A stretch of 52,476 nt of DNA from Hawksworthiomyces lignivorus (taxonomy: Eukaryota; Ascomycota; Sordariomycetes; Ophiostomatales; Ophiostomataceae). Location of the stretch: positions 1 through 52,476 of the forward strand of contig NTMA01000152.1 in the NCBI GenBank assembly GCA_002917075.1, written 5' to 3'. Positions 1 through 11,400 of the stretch are shown here, one piece after another. The notes beneath the pieces are model-generated. The model was not told the origin of the DNA and did no database searches. It worked only from the letters and a program-made list of their open reading frames with translations. Made by a program: the position numbers and the translations under genes. Numbering within the stretch: the stretch's first letter is position 1; the number at the start of each line of letters is the position of its first letter.

Positions 1-323
1 CGCTGCCCGCCCCCGGCACCCTGCGCGCCGCCGCCACGCTGGGCGTCTGGAGCGGCGCCAGCCTGCTCGCCCAGCTGCGCGTACCCGCCCTGGCCGCCGT
101 CGACCGCGAGCAGTGGGCCCAGCAGGGCGGCGTCGCCGCCGCCGTGCGGCCCAGCGACGTCGACGCAAAGCAGCTGCAGCGCCAGAGCGTCGCCGTCGGC
201 GGCCACGGCGGCCTGCTGCGCAGCGCCCTCGGCGCCGGCGCTGGAGGCAGCGGTGCCGCTGGAGGTGCTGGCGCCGGATCTGGCAGCGCCAGCTGGACGC
301 TCGGCTCCTGGGGCGCGGTATAA
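1..323 (+). CDS. ARP10: Actin-related protein, Arp10-like (3' end only)
   Basis: Partial: the gene enters from the left edge and reads in the frame whose first full codon is base 3, ending at TAA 321-323 (about 106 residues). The first visible part, with the motif TLGVWSGASLLAQL followed by VDREQW, matches the last subdomain of the actin fold, where actins have a Trp-x-Gly-Gly-Ser element. A Gly/Ala-rich tail follows and the protein closes on WTLGSWGAV, an ending I associate with filamentous-fungal Arp10, the pointed-end component of dynactin that supports dynein transport. The nucleotide-binding core lies outside the window, so the family call rests on the tail alone; another divergent actin-related protein is possible. 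Confidence 0.6.
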   Translation, partial: LPAPGTLRAAATLGVWSGASLLAQLRVPALAAVDREQWAQQGGVAAAVRPSDVDAKQLQRQSVAVGGHGGLLRSALGAGAGGSGAAGGAGAGSGSASWTLGSWGAV

Positions 324-863
324 TGGCAGCTGTGAGCCGGGGGGAGGACAGAGAAGAGAATTAAAAGCGACTGCGTGGTTAAGATATACCCTGTTTTTAA
401 GCCGTACATAGATTACAATGTGAAGATTGCTGCAATGCTAGCGGTTTGGTACGATTTGGTTTCTACAACGTCCAGTCCTGGTGGCTTGATTGACCTAGTC
501 CTCAACAAGTAGAGAAAAGCCTATTCACAGCAAGCAAAAGAGAAATGCAAGTGTCTCGATCTGGTCACGATATATAATCCTAAGTTTTCCTACTATTCCT
601 AGGAGCTAGGTATTAAACAACAAATAGTTTTAGTACACAGCCGTCCGTAAAGGAAACGGGCAAAAACGCCAACCACATGCACAAGTACCCCCTGTTTTTC
701 CTCCTAAGAAAACCACACACTTTTCTGCTCTTTTCTGACATATTTTCAGCCGTCAAGGTAGATTAAAAATGTGACAATTCAGAGAGCTGGCGGAGAGAAA
801 TGCACGACAGGAGGAGCAGTCCTGATACACCAGAAGCTCACCCTCTCCAACAACAGCCAGTAC
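324..863. other. Intergenic spacer between convergent genes
   Basis: A 540-bp spacer between the stop codons of the Arp10-like gene (+) and RPC82 (-). It is AT-rich and presumably carries both 3' UTRs. I see no coding frame, RNA gene or repeat. Confidence 0.7.
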
Positions 864-3149
864 CTAAAAGTCCCGCAGCGTCCCCACCAGCGTGTCCAGC
901 CGCATGACCTGGCCCATGAGCTTGCGCTCGACCTCGCAGAAGGTCTGGTACTTGTCAAAGTACTTCTTCTCGAGGGCCTCCTGCTCGCGGCCCTTGACGT
1001 CGGGCCGCTGCACAAAGGCCAGCACGTCGCGGTTGGCGTGGCGGTGGACGTCGCGGATGCGCAGGCAGCGCACCATGGCCTTGTAGGCGTTGTCGAGCAG
1101 GGTGTCGAGCGAGCGGGCCGTGTCGCAGTACCACAGGAAGAGCGTGCGGCTGGCGGAGCGCGTGTTGTCGCGCGGCACCTCTTGCATCTCGACGAAGCCG
1201 TGTACCTGCATGGCCAGCATCTTGTTCTGGACCTCGCTCTTGCGCATCAGCGCCAGCGTGGGCAGCGTCTTCTCGTCCAGCTTGCCCTTGGCGCGCAGGA
1301 TGCGGGCCAGGCGCAGGCCCTCCCGCCCCACCGTGCGCTCGATGGCGCTGTCCAGCTCGGCCTCGCGCAGCCGCCGCAGCAGCGGCTCAAAGTCCACCGT
1401 CCAGGCGCCGCGCTCGCAGTGCCGCACGAACCGGAAGCGGTGGTCGCACAGCAGCAGTAGGTGCTGGCGCATCTGCTGCATGCGCGCTTCCGGACCAGAC
1501 GGCACCGCCGGCGTCGGTGTCGCAGACGCCGGTGCGGCCGAATCGTCGAACTTGACCCGCGCCTCCCGCACCGCGCCCGTGCCGTTGGTCGCCGGCACAC
1601 CGTTGCCGTTGACGGCGGCCGGCGCGGGAGGCGGATAGATCTCGCCTTCGGAATCGTAGTCGAGATCGTCCTCGTCGATGTCGTCTTCGCCGCCGCTGCC
1701 CTCGCCGTCGCCGCCGAGAAACGTGGCCTCCACCTCGGCATGCCGTTCCAGCCGCTCAGCTGCCGGGATGCTGATCTGGTCGGTGCTGACCTTGCCGATG
1801 CCCGTGAACACGTCCACGGAGGGACTGAGGTTCTCAAAAATGTCTGCCGTGTGCGCGACGCGCTGGCGGTAGAACTCGCCGCCCGGGATGTCCATAAGAG
1901 GATCCGCGCGGCAGCGCGGGATCGTGTTGGTCAGCTCTTTTAGCAGCGCTTCGTAGACCTGTGCGGTGGTCTCGCCAATGGTGGAGGCGACCGCCTGCAC
2001 GAGCCGGTGGTTGCGCAGCTCCACCGCACACTTGGTGTGATTCACGCGCAAAACGGTTGCCGGCTGTGCAGCACTGGTTAGCGCCGCCTGCGACGTAGAC
2101 TGCGGATGTCAATGCCATGGGAAACTTACATCTAGTGAGGGGCTCCTCTCGCTGGCGTGGTACCCGTTGCTGACATCGCCGTTCAGAAGCTTCCGCAGCT
2201 TCTGCCGGCCGCCGCCGCCGCTGTCCAAAGAGCGCTTCAGTTTTCGGGGCTCGTCCCGCAGCACGGCCAAGTGCTCCGCCACCTTAACCTCGTATTCTTC
2301 CTTTTTCTTGTTGCCCCGCAGGCCATCGGAGAAATATGTCTCTCTGACCTTCTCTCGAACCTCGTGCTGCTGGTCTGCAAAAGTCTTGAAAGACCCCTTG
2401 TTCACCACCTCCAGCACATCGGCCATGACCAGCCGACAGAGGACCGAGTTGAGGTGCGTCAGCGACTTGACGGCCGGCTCTGGCACCGGCGCTGCTGGTT
2501 CTTCCGGCTCTGCTGCTTCCGGCTCTGCCTCGTCTTCTTTGTGGACGCCGTTGCCGTTGGTATATCCGGCGGCATGTTTGCCGTTCGTCAGGCTGCCGAA
2601 GCCGTTGGTCTCCTTCCTGGAAGCCTCCCACTTCTCGATTTTGGCTCTGTATGCTCCCGTCAGATCGGCGATGCGGGTGTGGCCCAGAGCGAACATACTC
2701 TGTACGACGTCTCGCGCGTCTGCGCCGTACAGGCTCTCGACCATGTCCAAGATCTTGCCGGAGCGCAGCAGGTTGTAGGCGGCATCGGGATTGGCATCGT
2801 ACACGGTAGATCCATCGGCAGGGTTGACGAGGTAGTAGAGGAGGTCGTATTGAAGGAGAACGGCGATGCCATGGCGAAGCTGCCGCGGAGTGAGCGAAGT
2901 GTACTGCGCCAGCTGCGAGACGCTCGCTCTGCCTCTGTTCAGCAGCACCGCAAAGATTCGCTAGACAGCAGTGGTTAGCCCAAGCTCGCGTGTGGCCCGC
3001 ACCCATCGCGGGCCGGCAGCCTGCATGAAGAAGGGCAGCAAGGGAAACATCAACAAGGTAGGACAGAAAGTGCGTACCGAAGGCAGCTCTCCATAGATGT
3101 CATCGATGGTCAGAACGCAGAGCTCCGCTAAGTTTTTCGTCTGTGCCAT
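864..3149 (-). CDS. RPC82: DNA-directed RNA polymerase III subunit RPC3 (RPC82)
   Basis: Model: join of 3149..3078, 2960..2130 and 2063..864, all phase 0, 700 aa. The introns are 3077..2961 and 2129..2064; the second has donor GTAAGT, a CTAAC branch sequence and acceptor GCACAG. The N-terminus (AELCVLTIDDIYGELPS) joins RIFAVLLNRG across intron 1, giving the first winged helix of the RPC82/RPC3/TFIIE-like family, followed by TPRQLRHGIAVLLQ. The middle has an acidic stretch (EDDIDEDDLDYDSEGE), and more winged-helix sequence follows to the C-terminal TLRDF. In the family this subunit forms the RPC82-RPC34-RPC31 subcomplex used for Pol III initiation at tRNA and 5S genes. Length fits fungal orthologues. 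It is divergent from QCR2. Confidence 0.93.
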
Positions 3150-4537
3150 ATAAAGCGGTTAGCAGGTGACGTTGCTGATGTCGCACTGATGCAGGCCAAA
3201 ACAATTCCCAAAAGCACACAACGCTCCATATACAAAATATATACAAGCAATCGCTTTAATCAAGCAACCAAGCAACCAGGCAGCAATGGGACCATGCGAC
3301 GAGACGGGCAAGCGACCAAGCAACCACCCAGAACGAAGCATATGGCAGCATATACAAGATAGGCAGACAAGACACGGCGACAAAGAGAGAGGTGACTCAC
3401 CACCAGCAACATGGCGTAACAGTATCGGATGTTTGAAAAAGGGCTGTCAGAGGATTTGGCGTCTAGAGATCCTCTCACTATCTCTAGAGCTGCCACGAAT
3501 GCTACCGTAAATTCATTGAGAGGCTGTGATGAAGAAAGGGAAGAAAAGAAGAAGGTTTTTCCAACAGTGTGGAAAGGCTCTACGGCAGAACTTTTTTTTT
3601 AACAACTTTTTTTTTTTCTTTTTTTGGCGTTAGAGTACTAATAATACAGTTAGTTTTCTCAGTGTTGGTAGGCCAATTGGCGCAGTAAAGTGGAACTGCT
3701 GTGGGCTTTTAGTGGATGAGTGGGTAAGTTGGCTTAGTGGGATGCGCTTTCCGTTTTGCTTCCCGCCTTCGTTTCCCTTCTGTCTGGTTGCTGCTTCCTT
3801 ATTCTGCAGGTAATTACGCAGTACTGTGCGCGCATCGAACTAGTCGAAGCAAGAGGCAGTAAACGAATGCGCCTTCCTTTCCAATGTTGGCCGGGTGGGC
3901 GACGAGTTTCTTGTCTTAGCGGGGTTGGTAGCACTGGGAGAGGGGAGCAGCAGTCGAGCAGAGCCAGCGAACCGTAGCAAGCGACCGGTGCAAGCGGCAT
4001 GCATTATTATGTAACTAGGCAGGCTTACGTACAAATATTATTATGGGTACGAAGCAAAAGCACAACAAAAAATGATCTGTCGGCGTGACACCTGGCAGAC
4101 GCACTCTAGCACCTGGCCGTCCTCTGCCGCTGGGCCGACCACCAGCTGGCAGAGCTCTCGTCTGGACCCACTCCAGTTTCCTTCCCTGTCTTTTCTCTTG
4201 CACCCGAAAATTGCTCGGAACTTCTGGTTAGGCCGTTCCTGCCTTCTGCGCGAAATGAAATAACCTGCAAACAATTGGATGACATTTCCGTACCACTGCC
4301 AGCCAGAGAGCGAAAGAGCGACCCAGTGAGGAAAAAAAAAAATAACAGTAGCCCCAGCTCTCAAAATATCGTCTCACCTCATTGCACCTTTCGCTCACCA
4401 CCACTACAACCACCACCACCACCAAAAAAAACGACAATCCCGTCAATTGAGGTGTCCCCCCCACCACCTCTACTCTCGGCTTCGTTCGTTTTACTCTCTT
4501 TCTTTCCTTTCTAATTCCCTCCCTCCCGAATACGACA
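3150..4537. promoter_or_regulatory. Divergent promoter region, RPC82 / QCR2
   Basis: A 1.39-kb spacer between the two start codons. It holds oligo-T runs around 3591-3626 and a strongly pyrimidine-rich stretch at about 4480-4530 directly upstream of the QCR2 ATG, as is common at fungal core promoters. I see no convincing gene; the open frames here are short and lack protein-like composition. Confidence 0.5.
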
Positions 4538-6323
4538 ATGATCTCGAGATCGGCCGTCTCAAGGGCGAGCCAGCTTGCCCTCCGGCGGCAGACCTGCGCC
4601 TCCGCCCAGCGCCGGGGCTATGCCGCTGCCGCCTCCTCGGCCGCGTTCGAGACCACCGACATCTCGGGCGTCTCCGTCGTCTCCAAGGACGCCCATGGCC
4701 CGGCCACGAAGCTCGCCGTTGTCGCCAAGGCCGGTACCCGTTACCAGCCGGCACCCGGCCTGACCGCGGGACTTGAGGCATTTGCCTTCAAGGTGAGAAA
4801 GAAACACAGCAAATCGCCGGCATGAAGAGAGCAGCGCCAGCCGAGACAAGGAGACCAAGGCGAAATGGCTTTGGACGGATAGAGACAGGCCAATGACTGA
4901 GGGGAGGAGAGGAAACTTTTGCCGCGGGTCAATGGGAAAATCTAACGTTGTCTTTCTTTTCTTTTTTTTCTGTGTATAGAACACCCTAAAGCGCTCCGCC
5001 CTCCGCATCACTCGCGAAACCGAACTCCTTGGTGGCCAATTGACTGCCTACCACACGCGCGAGGCCCTCGTCCTCGAGGCCAACTTCCTCCGCGAGCACC
5101 TGCCATACTTCACTGAGCTTCTCGGCGAGGTCGTCTCCCAGACCAAGTTCAACAGTAAGCAGCAGCAGCAGCGATCCCGAGAAAGAAAAGGATGCGGGAG
5201 CGAGGCATCCGAAGAGATGGAGCAAGAGGAGGTCATGGAATGGAGCCGCAAATAGACTAACCCGCCGCCTGACTTGCAGAGTTTGAGCTTGAGGAGGACA
5301 TCGAGCCGGTGCTACACCTGAAGCAGGAGAAGTACTCGGCAGACGTCCTGGCCCAGGCCCTCGACTTCGCCCACGCGGTCGCCTTCCACGGCGGCCTGGG
5401 CGCCGCCCTGTACCCGTCGACGAGCACGCCCATCGGCAGCTACCTGGGCGAGGAGTTCGTGGCCGCCTTCGCCGGCGCCGCCTACGCGAAGCCCAACTTT
5501 GCCGTCGTTGCCGACGGCGCCACCCAGGTCGCCCTGGCCAAGTGGGTCGAGCCCTTCTTCAAGGGCGTGTCGGCCACGCCCAGCCGCGCCCTCGACGCCA
5601 CCGCCTCCAAGTACTACGGCGGCCAGCACCGCGCCGAGTCGTCCTCTGGCAACGCTGTCGTCATCGGCCTGCCCACCGCCGGCCTCAACGCCCCCGATGC
5701 CGTCGTCGACGTCCTTGCTGCCCTGCTCGGCGGCCAGTCCAGCATCAAGTGGGCGCCTGGCTTCACCCTGCTCTCCAAGGCCGCCGCCGCCCTGCCCGGC
5801 ACCGCCCTGTCCGCCCAGAACTTGGCCTACTCCGACGCCGGCCTGCTGACCCTGCAGGTCACCGGCTCCTCCGCCGCCGCCGTCCGGCAGGGCGCCGAGG
5901 CCGCCGTCAAGGCGCTGCAGAGCGTCGCCGCCGGCGCTGTCGCCAAGGAGGACCTGACCAAGGCCATCGCCAAGGCCAAGTTCGACGCCCTCACCGCCCA
6001 GGAGCCCGGCAGCCCCGCCATCACCGCCGCCGGCACCGCCGTCCTGCACGGCCTCAAGCCCTTCCAGCCCGCCGAGGCCAGCAAGAGCTTTGACGCCGTC
6101 ACCGCCGACAAGGTCAAGGCTGTACGTTATGAAATCCGAACCCCCCTCCTCCCTCCGTCTTTTTTTTTCTTCTGTTATTTTACGTGAACAAACTCTGCTG
6201 ACACTTATTTTTTTCCCTCAATTCTAGCTGGCCAAGAAGCTTGTGGAGAGCAAGGCGTCGTTCGCCGCCGTCGGTGACCTGCACGTGCTGCCCTTCGCCG
6301 AGGACGTCGGCCTGACTGTGTAA
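4538..6323 (+). CDS. QCR2: Cytochrome b-c1 complex subunit 2 (core protein II), mitochondrial
   Basis: Model: join 4538..4792, 4980..5154, 5280..6121, 6228..6323, 455 aa. All three introns are GT-AG and the phases agree. The N-terminus is rich in Arg, Ser and Ala with no acid residues and ends at QRRGYAAA, a typical matrix presequence with an Arg near the cleavage point. The body is an M16 (processing-peptidase-like) fold, recognisable in GLTAGLEAFAFKNTLKRSA, ETELLGGQL and the Ala/Gly-rich second half. No zinc-binding HxxEH is visible, as expected for core protein II, which is structural in respiratory complex III. Length is normal (about 450 aa). ATP15 follows on the same strand. Confidence 0.94.
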
Positions 6324-7093
6324 GAAGGGGAACGGCTTTTGAAGCGAAGTTGTCTGTTGCGTGCGGCTCCTTTTTTTTGTTATTTAGATTACTTGGGTTG
6401 TATTGAGCACAAAGGAACGAGAGAGAAGGCAGAAAGAGACGAAGAAAGAGTATAAAAAGGAAAAGAACAAAAAACAGCTTCTTGTATCAGTAGTCCCGGA
6501 CGTGCTGGTGGGCGAGCCAATCGTCAGACCGGTGTTCCCACCCCTTCTTGTCTATTTCTCTGCATATAAAAAGAACCCCTACTTTTACTAGAATTGGCAC
6601 ATTTCGGTGAGCTTCTTAAAATCCGTCTATCGAGGCTACATATCATTCTACAAGAACGACGGACGAAAGCGTGCGAATCTGTAATGGCCAGGATGACAGG
6701 CAAGTATATATGCAAATTTCCATTGCAGATGCAGTTTTATGCGTCAATTGCAAAGTTGACTTTCCACCCTTGCCAGAAACCGAATTTTGCTCTTCTCAAT
6801 TATGCTTTCTTTTATCGAATTGCTATTGTTTACCAGCTGTAACGTGTTGATGGTGAAGCTCTTAGCTGGTAGCTGTATCACGTGACTCATCCGGTTGAAG
6901 GTGGCCGGAATATGTCGCGCAGCCGAGCTATTTTGCTGGCTCTCAAGAATTTTTCCGTTCCTCCCTTTTCCTCCACCTAAAACGAGTCTTACCGATCGCA
7001 TCCACCCACACCCTCCATCGAACTTCCACGACACATCATCATCACTCCGCACCTTTTCTCTTCCCAAACCACAACCAATACCGCTCATTCAAG
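6324..7093. promoter_or_regulatory. QCR2 3' region and ATP15 promoter
   Basis: A 770-bp spacer between two same-strand genes. The first half is AT-rich and purine-rich (about 6405-6475) and presumably carries the QCR2 3' UTR. At 6878-6889 a palindromic TCACGTGA overlaps TGACTCA (listed separately). A pyrimidine-rich, CA-rich leader at about 6955-7090 precedes the ATP15 ATG. Confidence 0.45.
6878..6889. promoter_or_regulatory. Composite E-box / Gcn4-type site upstream of ATP15
   Basis: TCACGTGA (6878-6885, a perfect palindrome of the kind bound by Cbf1-like bHLH proteins) overlaps TGACTCA (6883-6889, the core bound by Gcn4/CPC1 bZIP proteins). The pair lies about 205 bp upstream of the ATP15 start codon. 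The sites are seen directly; that they are used is inference. Confidence 0.35.
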
Positions 7094-7537
7094 ATGACTT
7101 TCGCGTGGAAAGCCGCTGGCCTGACGTAAGTCAATTCGCTACAACTCAATTGGCATTCCGACGACGCCGCGGCACGATGCTGGCTCCCCAACAAAGTCGG
7201 CGAGCTCGGCAAAAATCAACAAAAAAAAAAGCTAACACACTCTCGCAGCTACAACCGCTACCTGGCGATTGCCGGCCGCGCCGTGCGCCGCAGCCTGAAG
7301 GAGGACAAGAGACTGGCAGCTGAGCGCCGGGGCCAGCTGGACCTCCGCTTCTCCAAGTGGCAGGTAAGGACAAGGACGCCAAGAAATTATAGCGAAATCC
7401 CCCTCGTCAGCCCCGGCTTCTTTTTGGGGGAAGGGAGTAGCAGACTGACTGACTGAAATTCCCAGGCCGGCAAGCAGGGCGACCCGAAGAACGTGGCCGA
7501 CGCCCAGTTCACCGCCACCGAGGCCACCTCCGCATAA
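7094..7537 (+). CDS. ATP15: ATP synthase F1 subunit epsilon, mitochondrial
   Basis: Model: join 7094..7125, 7249..7363, 7466..7537, 72 aa. Donors are GTAAGT and GTAAGG; acceptors are CGCAG and CCCAG; intron 1 contains GCTAACAC as branch site. The protein begins MTFAWKAAGLTYNRY, the conserved start of fungal mitochondrial epsilon (bovine-type nomenclature), followed by AARAV-like and RRSLKEDKRLAAERRG sequence. In the family it is a small central-stalk subunit that contacts gamma and delta in the F1 rotor of complex V. It normally has no cleaved presequence, which fits. The gene is too short and too split to appear as one open frame. The C-terminal tail after KWQAGKQG is variable between fungi. 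Confidence 0.93.
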
Positions 7538-8413
7538 ACGACGAGAACTCCAGCACTGAACGAGACGCGGGAAGAGCGGCGATGGCGATAGTGAGGCGCG
7601 CCGTGACGGGTGAATAGGCTTCTCTTGCTGCTCTGAGAGGACATGCCGACAGGACACAGCATCAAAACCGCCCTGGCGCTGATGTCTTTCTCTGCTGTGG
7701 ACAGCGCAAGCCTTTTGGTGGCTGAAGCATAAGATCCGGGGGCCCGGACCTTGTGTGTGTATTTATTTTGTCAGAGTGTGTGAAAAAGAGATCCACTGTG
7801 CATAGAGGTCCCAAAAATATGAAAACGTAAAACCAAGCTATTTGCTAGCAAATCCGGGCTTTTTTTTTTGTGTATGTGCGTGTCCATTCGCATTCGAGAA
7901 TCGATGTCGAGGGTTGATGTAGTCGCCGTGACCAGCACCGCGGTGTCACTATATCTCACATTTTTCTCACCTGCATCTTTGTTATATTCCTCGCTTCTAG
8001 AAACCCGCCCAACTATGCCTAGAGATGAGATACCTGTTATGCAAGACACCACCAAGCAGCCGCCAAGCATTTCTGTAGTGCTATATCTTAATACATTCAG
8101 CGAAGGAGCTGCAAGCTTTTATTTTCGTCTACCTTGCGTACATTGAAACCATAGAATTTGATTTGGACACCTTTAAATTCTCATTCTTTTTGAATTCAGA
8201 CTTAATACAAGTAACAACCTACCGATCATTGCATAACACAGCACGCATGTATCACTCCAATTTCCAGCAATTAAGAAAAGAGGATTTGCAACGAGTAAAA
8301 AAACCAAAAGGAACATATATGACCTAATCTAAAACTCCCTAGCCGCTACCTTTGGAAAGCAGAAAAAAATGCCACCCTATTAAAACAGACAATTACATAG
8401 TTAGATCGTATGC
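7538..8413. other. Intergenic spacer between convergent ATP15 and the kinase-WD40 locus
   Basis: An 876-bp AT-rich spacer. It holds a T10-type run near 7860 and no supportable gene; it presumably carries 3' UTRs. Confidence 0.6.
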
Positions 8414-11400
8414 CTAGAAATGTCCATAAAAGTTCTTAACGACAGCTCCCTGAGCAATATCCCAGACTTCCAATCGCCCAAATTTTGTGACACACATCAA
8501 GTGCTTTGAAACCGGCCAGAAGAAAATCTGCCTCATCGAATCTTTGTCCACTAGTCTGGGAGCATGTACCCGTGTCTGTGCGCCAGATTTTCAAGCAGTT
8601 TTCTGAAACCGTCAAAAAGAACTGAGAATCCCACGAGAAAGCTGCTCGATGAGTAACATCATCTAGTCTTTTGATTCTCTTCTTCTCATTTACGTCCCAC
8701 AGTGCCAGATGTCCAAAGCCATCCGGGGCAAAGCAACGACTCCAGTCAAGCGACATCATAGCCGGTGTACTGTACCCGCACGAGTCAAATCTGCAACATG
8801 TAGTGGCTCTTAGAGTGCCATCTATATTCCAGATTTGTTTGCCGCTTTCAATATCCCAAAATATAATAGAGACGTAAGAAAATGCCAACTTGCTAGAGTC
8901 GTTCGAGGATCGAAGCATTGGGAAGGTGATCTGGGATGGCTTGTGATAATTGGCTAAACAGGCTAGAATGGTCCTTGTAGCAGTATCCCAGATGGTCGCC
9001 TCGCAATTTTGGTCAACGGCCGCAACCCGGGATGTGTCTGGCGAGATGGCCACGGCTGAAATTCTGACATTATGAGAGGACTTTCTGGAGAGGATCACGT
9101 TCCTCTTAGGGTGCTCAGGGTGGGTTCGCGTGTCACACAGTAAAATGGCCCAATTATGATTTTTATAATAGGCAGTTGCAGAATACCGCAAACCCGGAGA
9201 GAAGTCAGCGCAGGAACACTTAGACAACACGTCTGATTCGACGTGGCGTGTGCATTTGCCGGTCTCGACCTCAAAGATTCTCGTGATGTGACTTCCTGCT
9301 GAAATCGATCCTAAATATTTTGAACTGGCCGAGAATGAGAGCGCTATGATGTCTTCTCCCTCTCTGCCATTATCCATCATGTATAGCGGGTGTAGCCTCT
9401 CCACATCCCACACCATGATTGAGTGCCCACTTGTCGATGCGACATATCGACGGTCAGGTGAGACGGCAACAAATTTGATGTTGTTCAGGCGTCTCTGAAC
9501 ACTAAGCATGCTCTGTAGACGTTCGTTGTCCAAGAGACAGGTGGGGGAATCTGCTGTAGCTGCCGCGAGAAGTCGTGCATCGGGCGAAAACATTACTGCG
9601 CGAAATCGGCCAAGGATATTAATGGCCAGCTTGCCAGAGGGCACTTGCCAGAGTCGAATCGATCTAGAAGAGCTCGAGACCAGGTAATTTGAATCAGGAG
9701 AGAAAGCAAAAGATGAGACAGGATTCTTGTGTCCTACTAGCCTTCCTGTACCACCAAAACGAATCTTCACAGGATCAGATTGTGCGTTCTCCATAGATTT
9801 GAGATATATCGATGTCGTCCTGTCAGTAGTTATGGCAAATTTGGTATTTTTTGGTGAGAAAGTCATCGCGGTGAGAGTTTCTTTCTTCACGTGGTCATGA
9901 ATGCGCATTTTTGTATCAAATCCGTCATCCCAACTGTCCAAGAAAAATTTCGGACTCGACTTTTGTGACCATACACGCGTCTCTCCTGTTGCTGCTATGG
10001 CCATAAGTTGGTACTGATAGCGTAGGTAATTCGATTGAAGATACCCAAGCCACACGAGAGGAAGGTGGTCCTTGAGGTCTTCGGTCTTCTTAAGGTCGAT
10101 CTTCTTAGTCCTCTTACCTGCTGCGACGTCCCAGATTTCAATAACGTGGTCATCCATAGCCGAAGCAATCTGTTTTCCGTCTGGAGAAAACGCGAGTAAG
10201 GCTACTTCACGGTGCTCGACCGGACGCCCCAGAAACCTGGTCGCTTTCGGATTTGCCGCGTCCCAGATTCCCAAGACACCATCGTCAAAAGCGCAAGCGA
10301 CATTCTGAGATATTGGCGAGAAGGTGGCATGTGTACTGTCGACCTCGTTGAAAACCAGTTTTCCAGTCTCTACACTCCACAGGCTGGTGATTTCTTCTGG
10401 CGATTTTGTCAGGATCCATTTCGAGTCGGATGACACGGATATGGAGGTGATACCTGCACGGCTTCCTTCTAACTTTTCCACTTTGAAAATCTGGTCCACT
10501 GTTTCCTGAGAGACTCCCAGCAGCCCAGCCAAGTGGTATTCTCTGATGAAGCTGCCGGCATACCACGAGTTTGGTCTGCGTCTTAAATTAGAATCTCTAC
10601 GAGGGGGAATAAACCGAGAAGATCTTGATGACGACGTTGAAGTATCTTGATGGGAGACAGCGGGACTGGTTGGCCGAGAAAATGATACTGCCGACGAGTC
10701 TTGTTTATGTACAAGATCAGGAACGTTAACCTCGGGGAGAGCTCCTGGTAATGACGCTAGGCTCTCATGTCGGGCTATAGATGTACCAGGTGGCAGGGAA
10801 GGCGACACTGCTGGCGCATTTTGTTCATGTAGCATCATCGGAGCACTTGAACTTGGCGTTGGCAATGGCATTGGTGACTAGTTTTGCTTAAACGTATCGG
10901 TCAGCGCGTCAGAGCCAGGATTGTGTCGGTCCCGAATAAGGGATCGTGTGGAGACTGAAATTTGACTGGCGTGAGAGTCAGAGTCGATAATTTCAAATAC
11001 ATTGCCTTTAACAGAAGGGGCATAATACTTAAGCATCGATTCTAAACCGCTCAACGTCGTCGGAGACGTTGGGTTGGGTGTTTGCATCCACCAGTGACTG
11101 GACGCTGCGTGGACGTCCGGGCGGCGCGTGTGGTCCCCAACCATGACGAACGTGATAAAGTCGCTCATTTCGGCGCTCGCACTACACTGCTCAGGCCGAA
11201 GTCGCTCAGCTTAACCCACCAGACATCCGGATCGTGGGATTTTATAAGTATGTTCTACATCAACACGCTGGTTTCAGCTCACCAAACTAGAGTGTCCACT
11301 TTCTGGGACGGCAAAACTCACTGCAGGCTTGAGATCTCTGTGCGCAAAACCTTCATCGTGTATGAATTTGGGACCATCAAGAACTTGCGAGACAATCTTC

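Noticed and set aside
771..1943. Long plus-strand frames opposite RPC82
   Set aside because: They are the reverse complement of GC-rich RPC82 exons, with His/Val/Leu-rich shadow composition; the minus-strand frame has family motifs.
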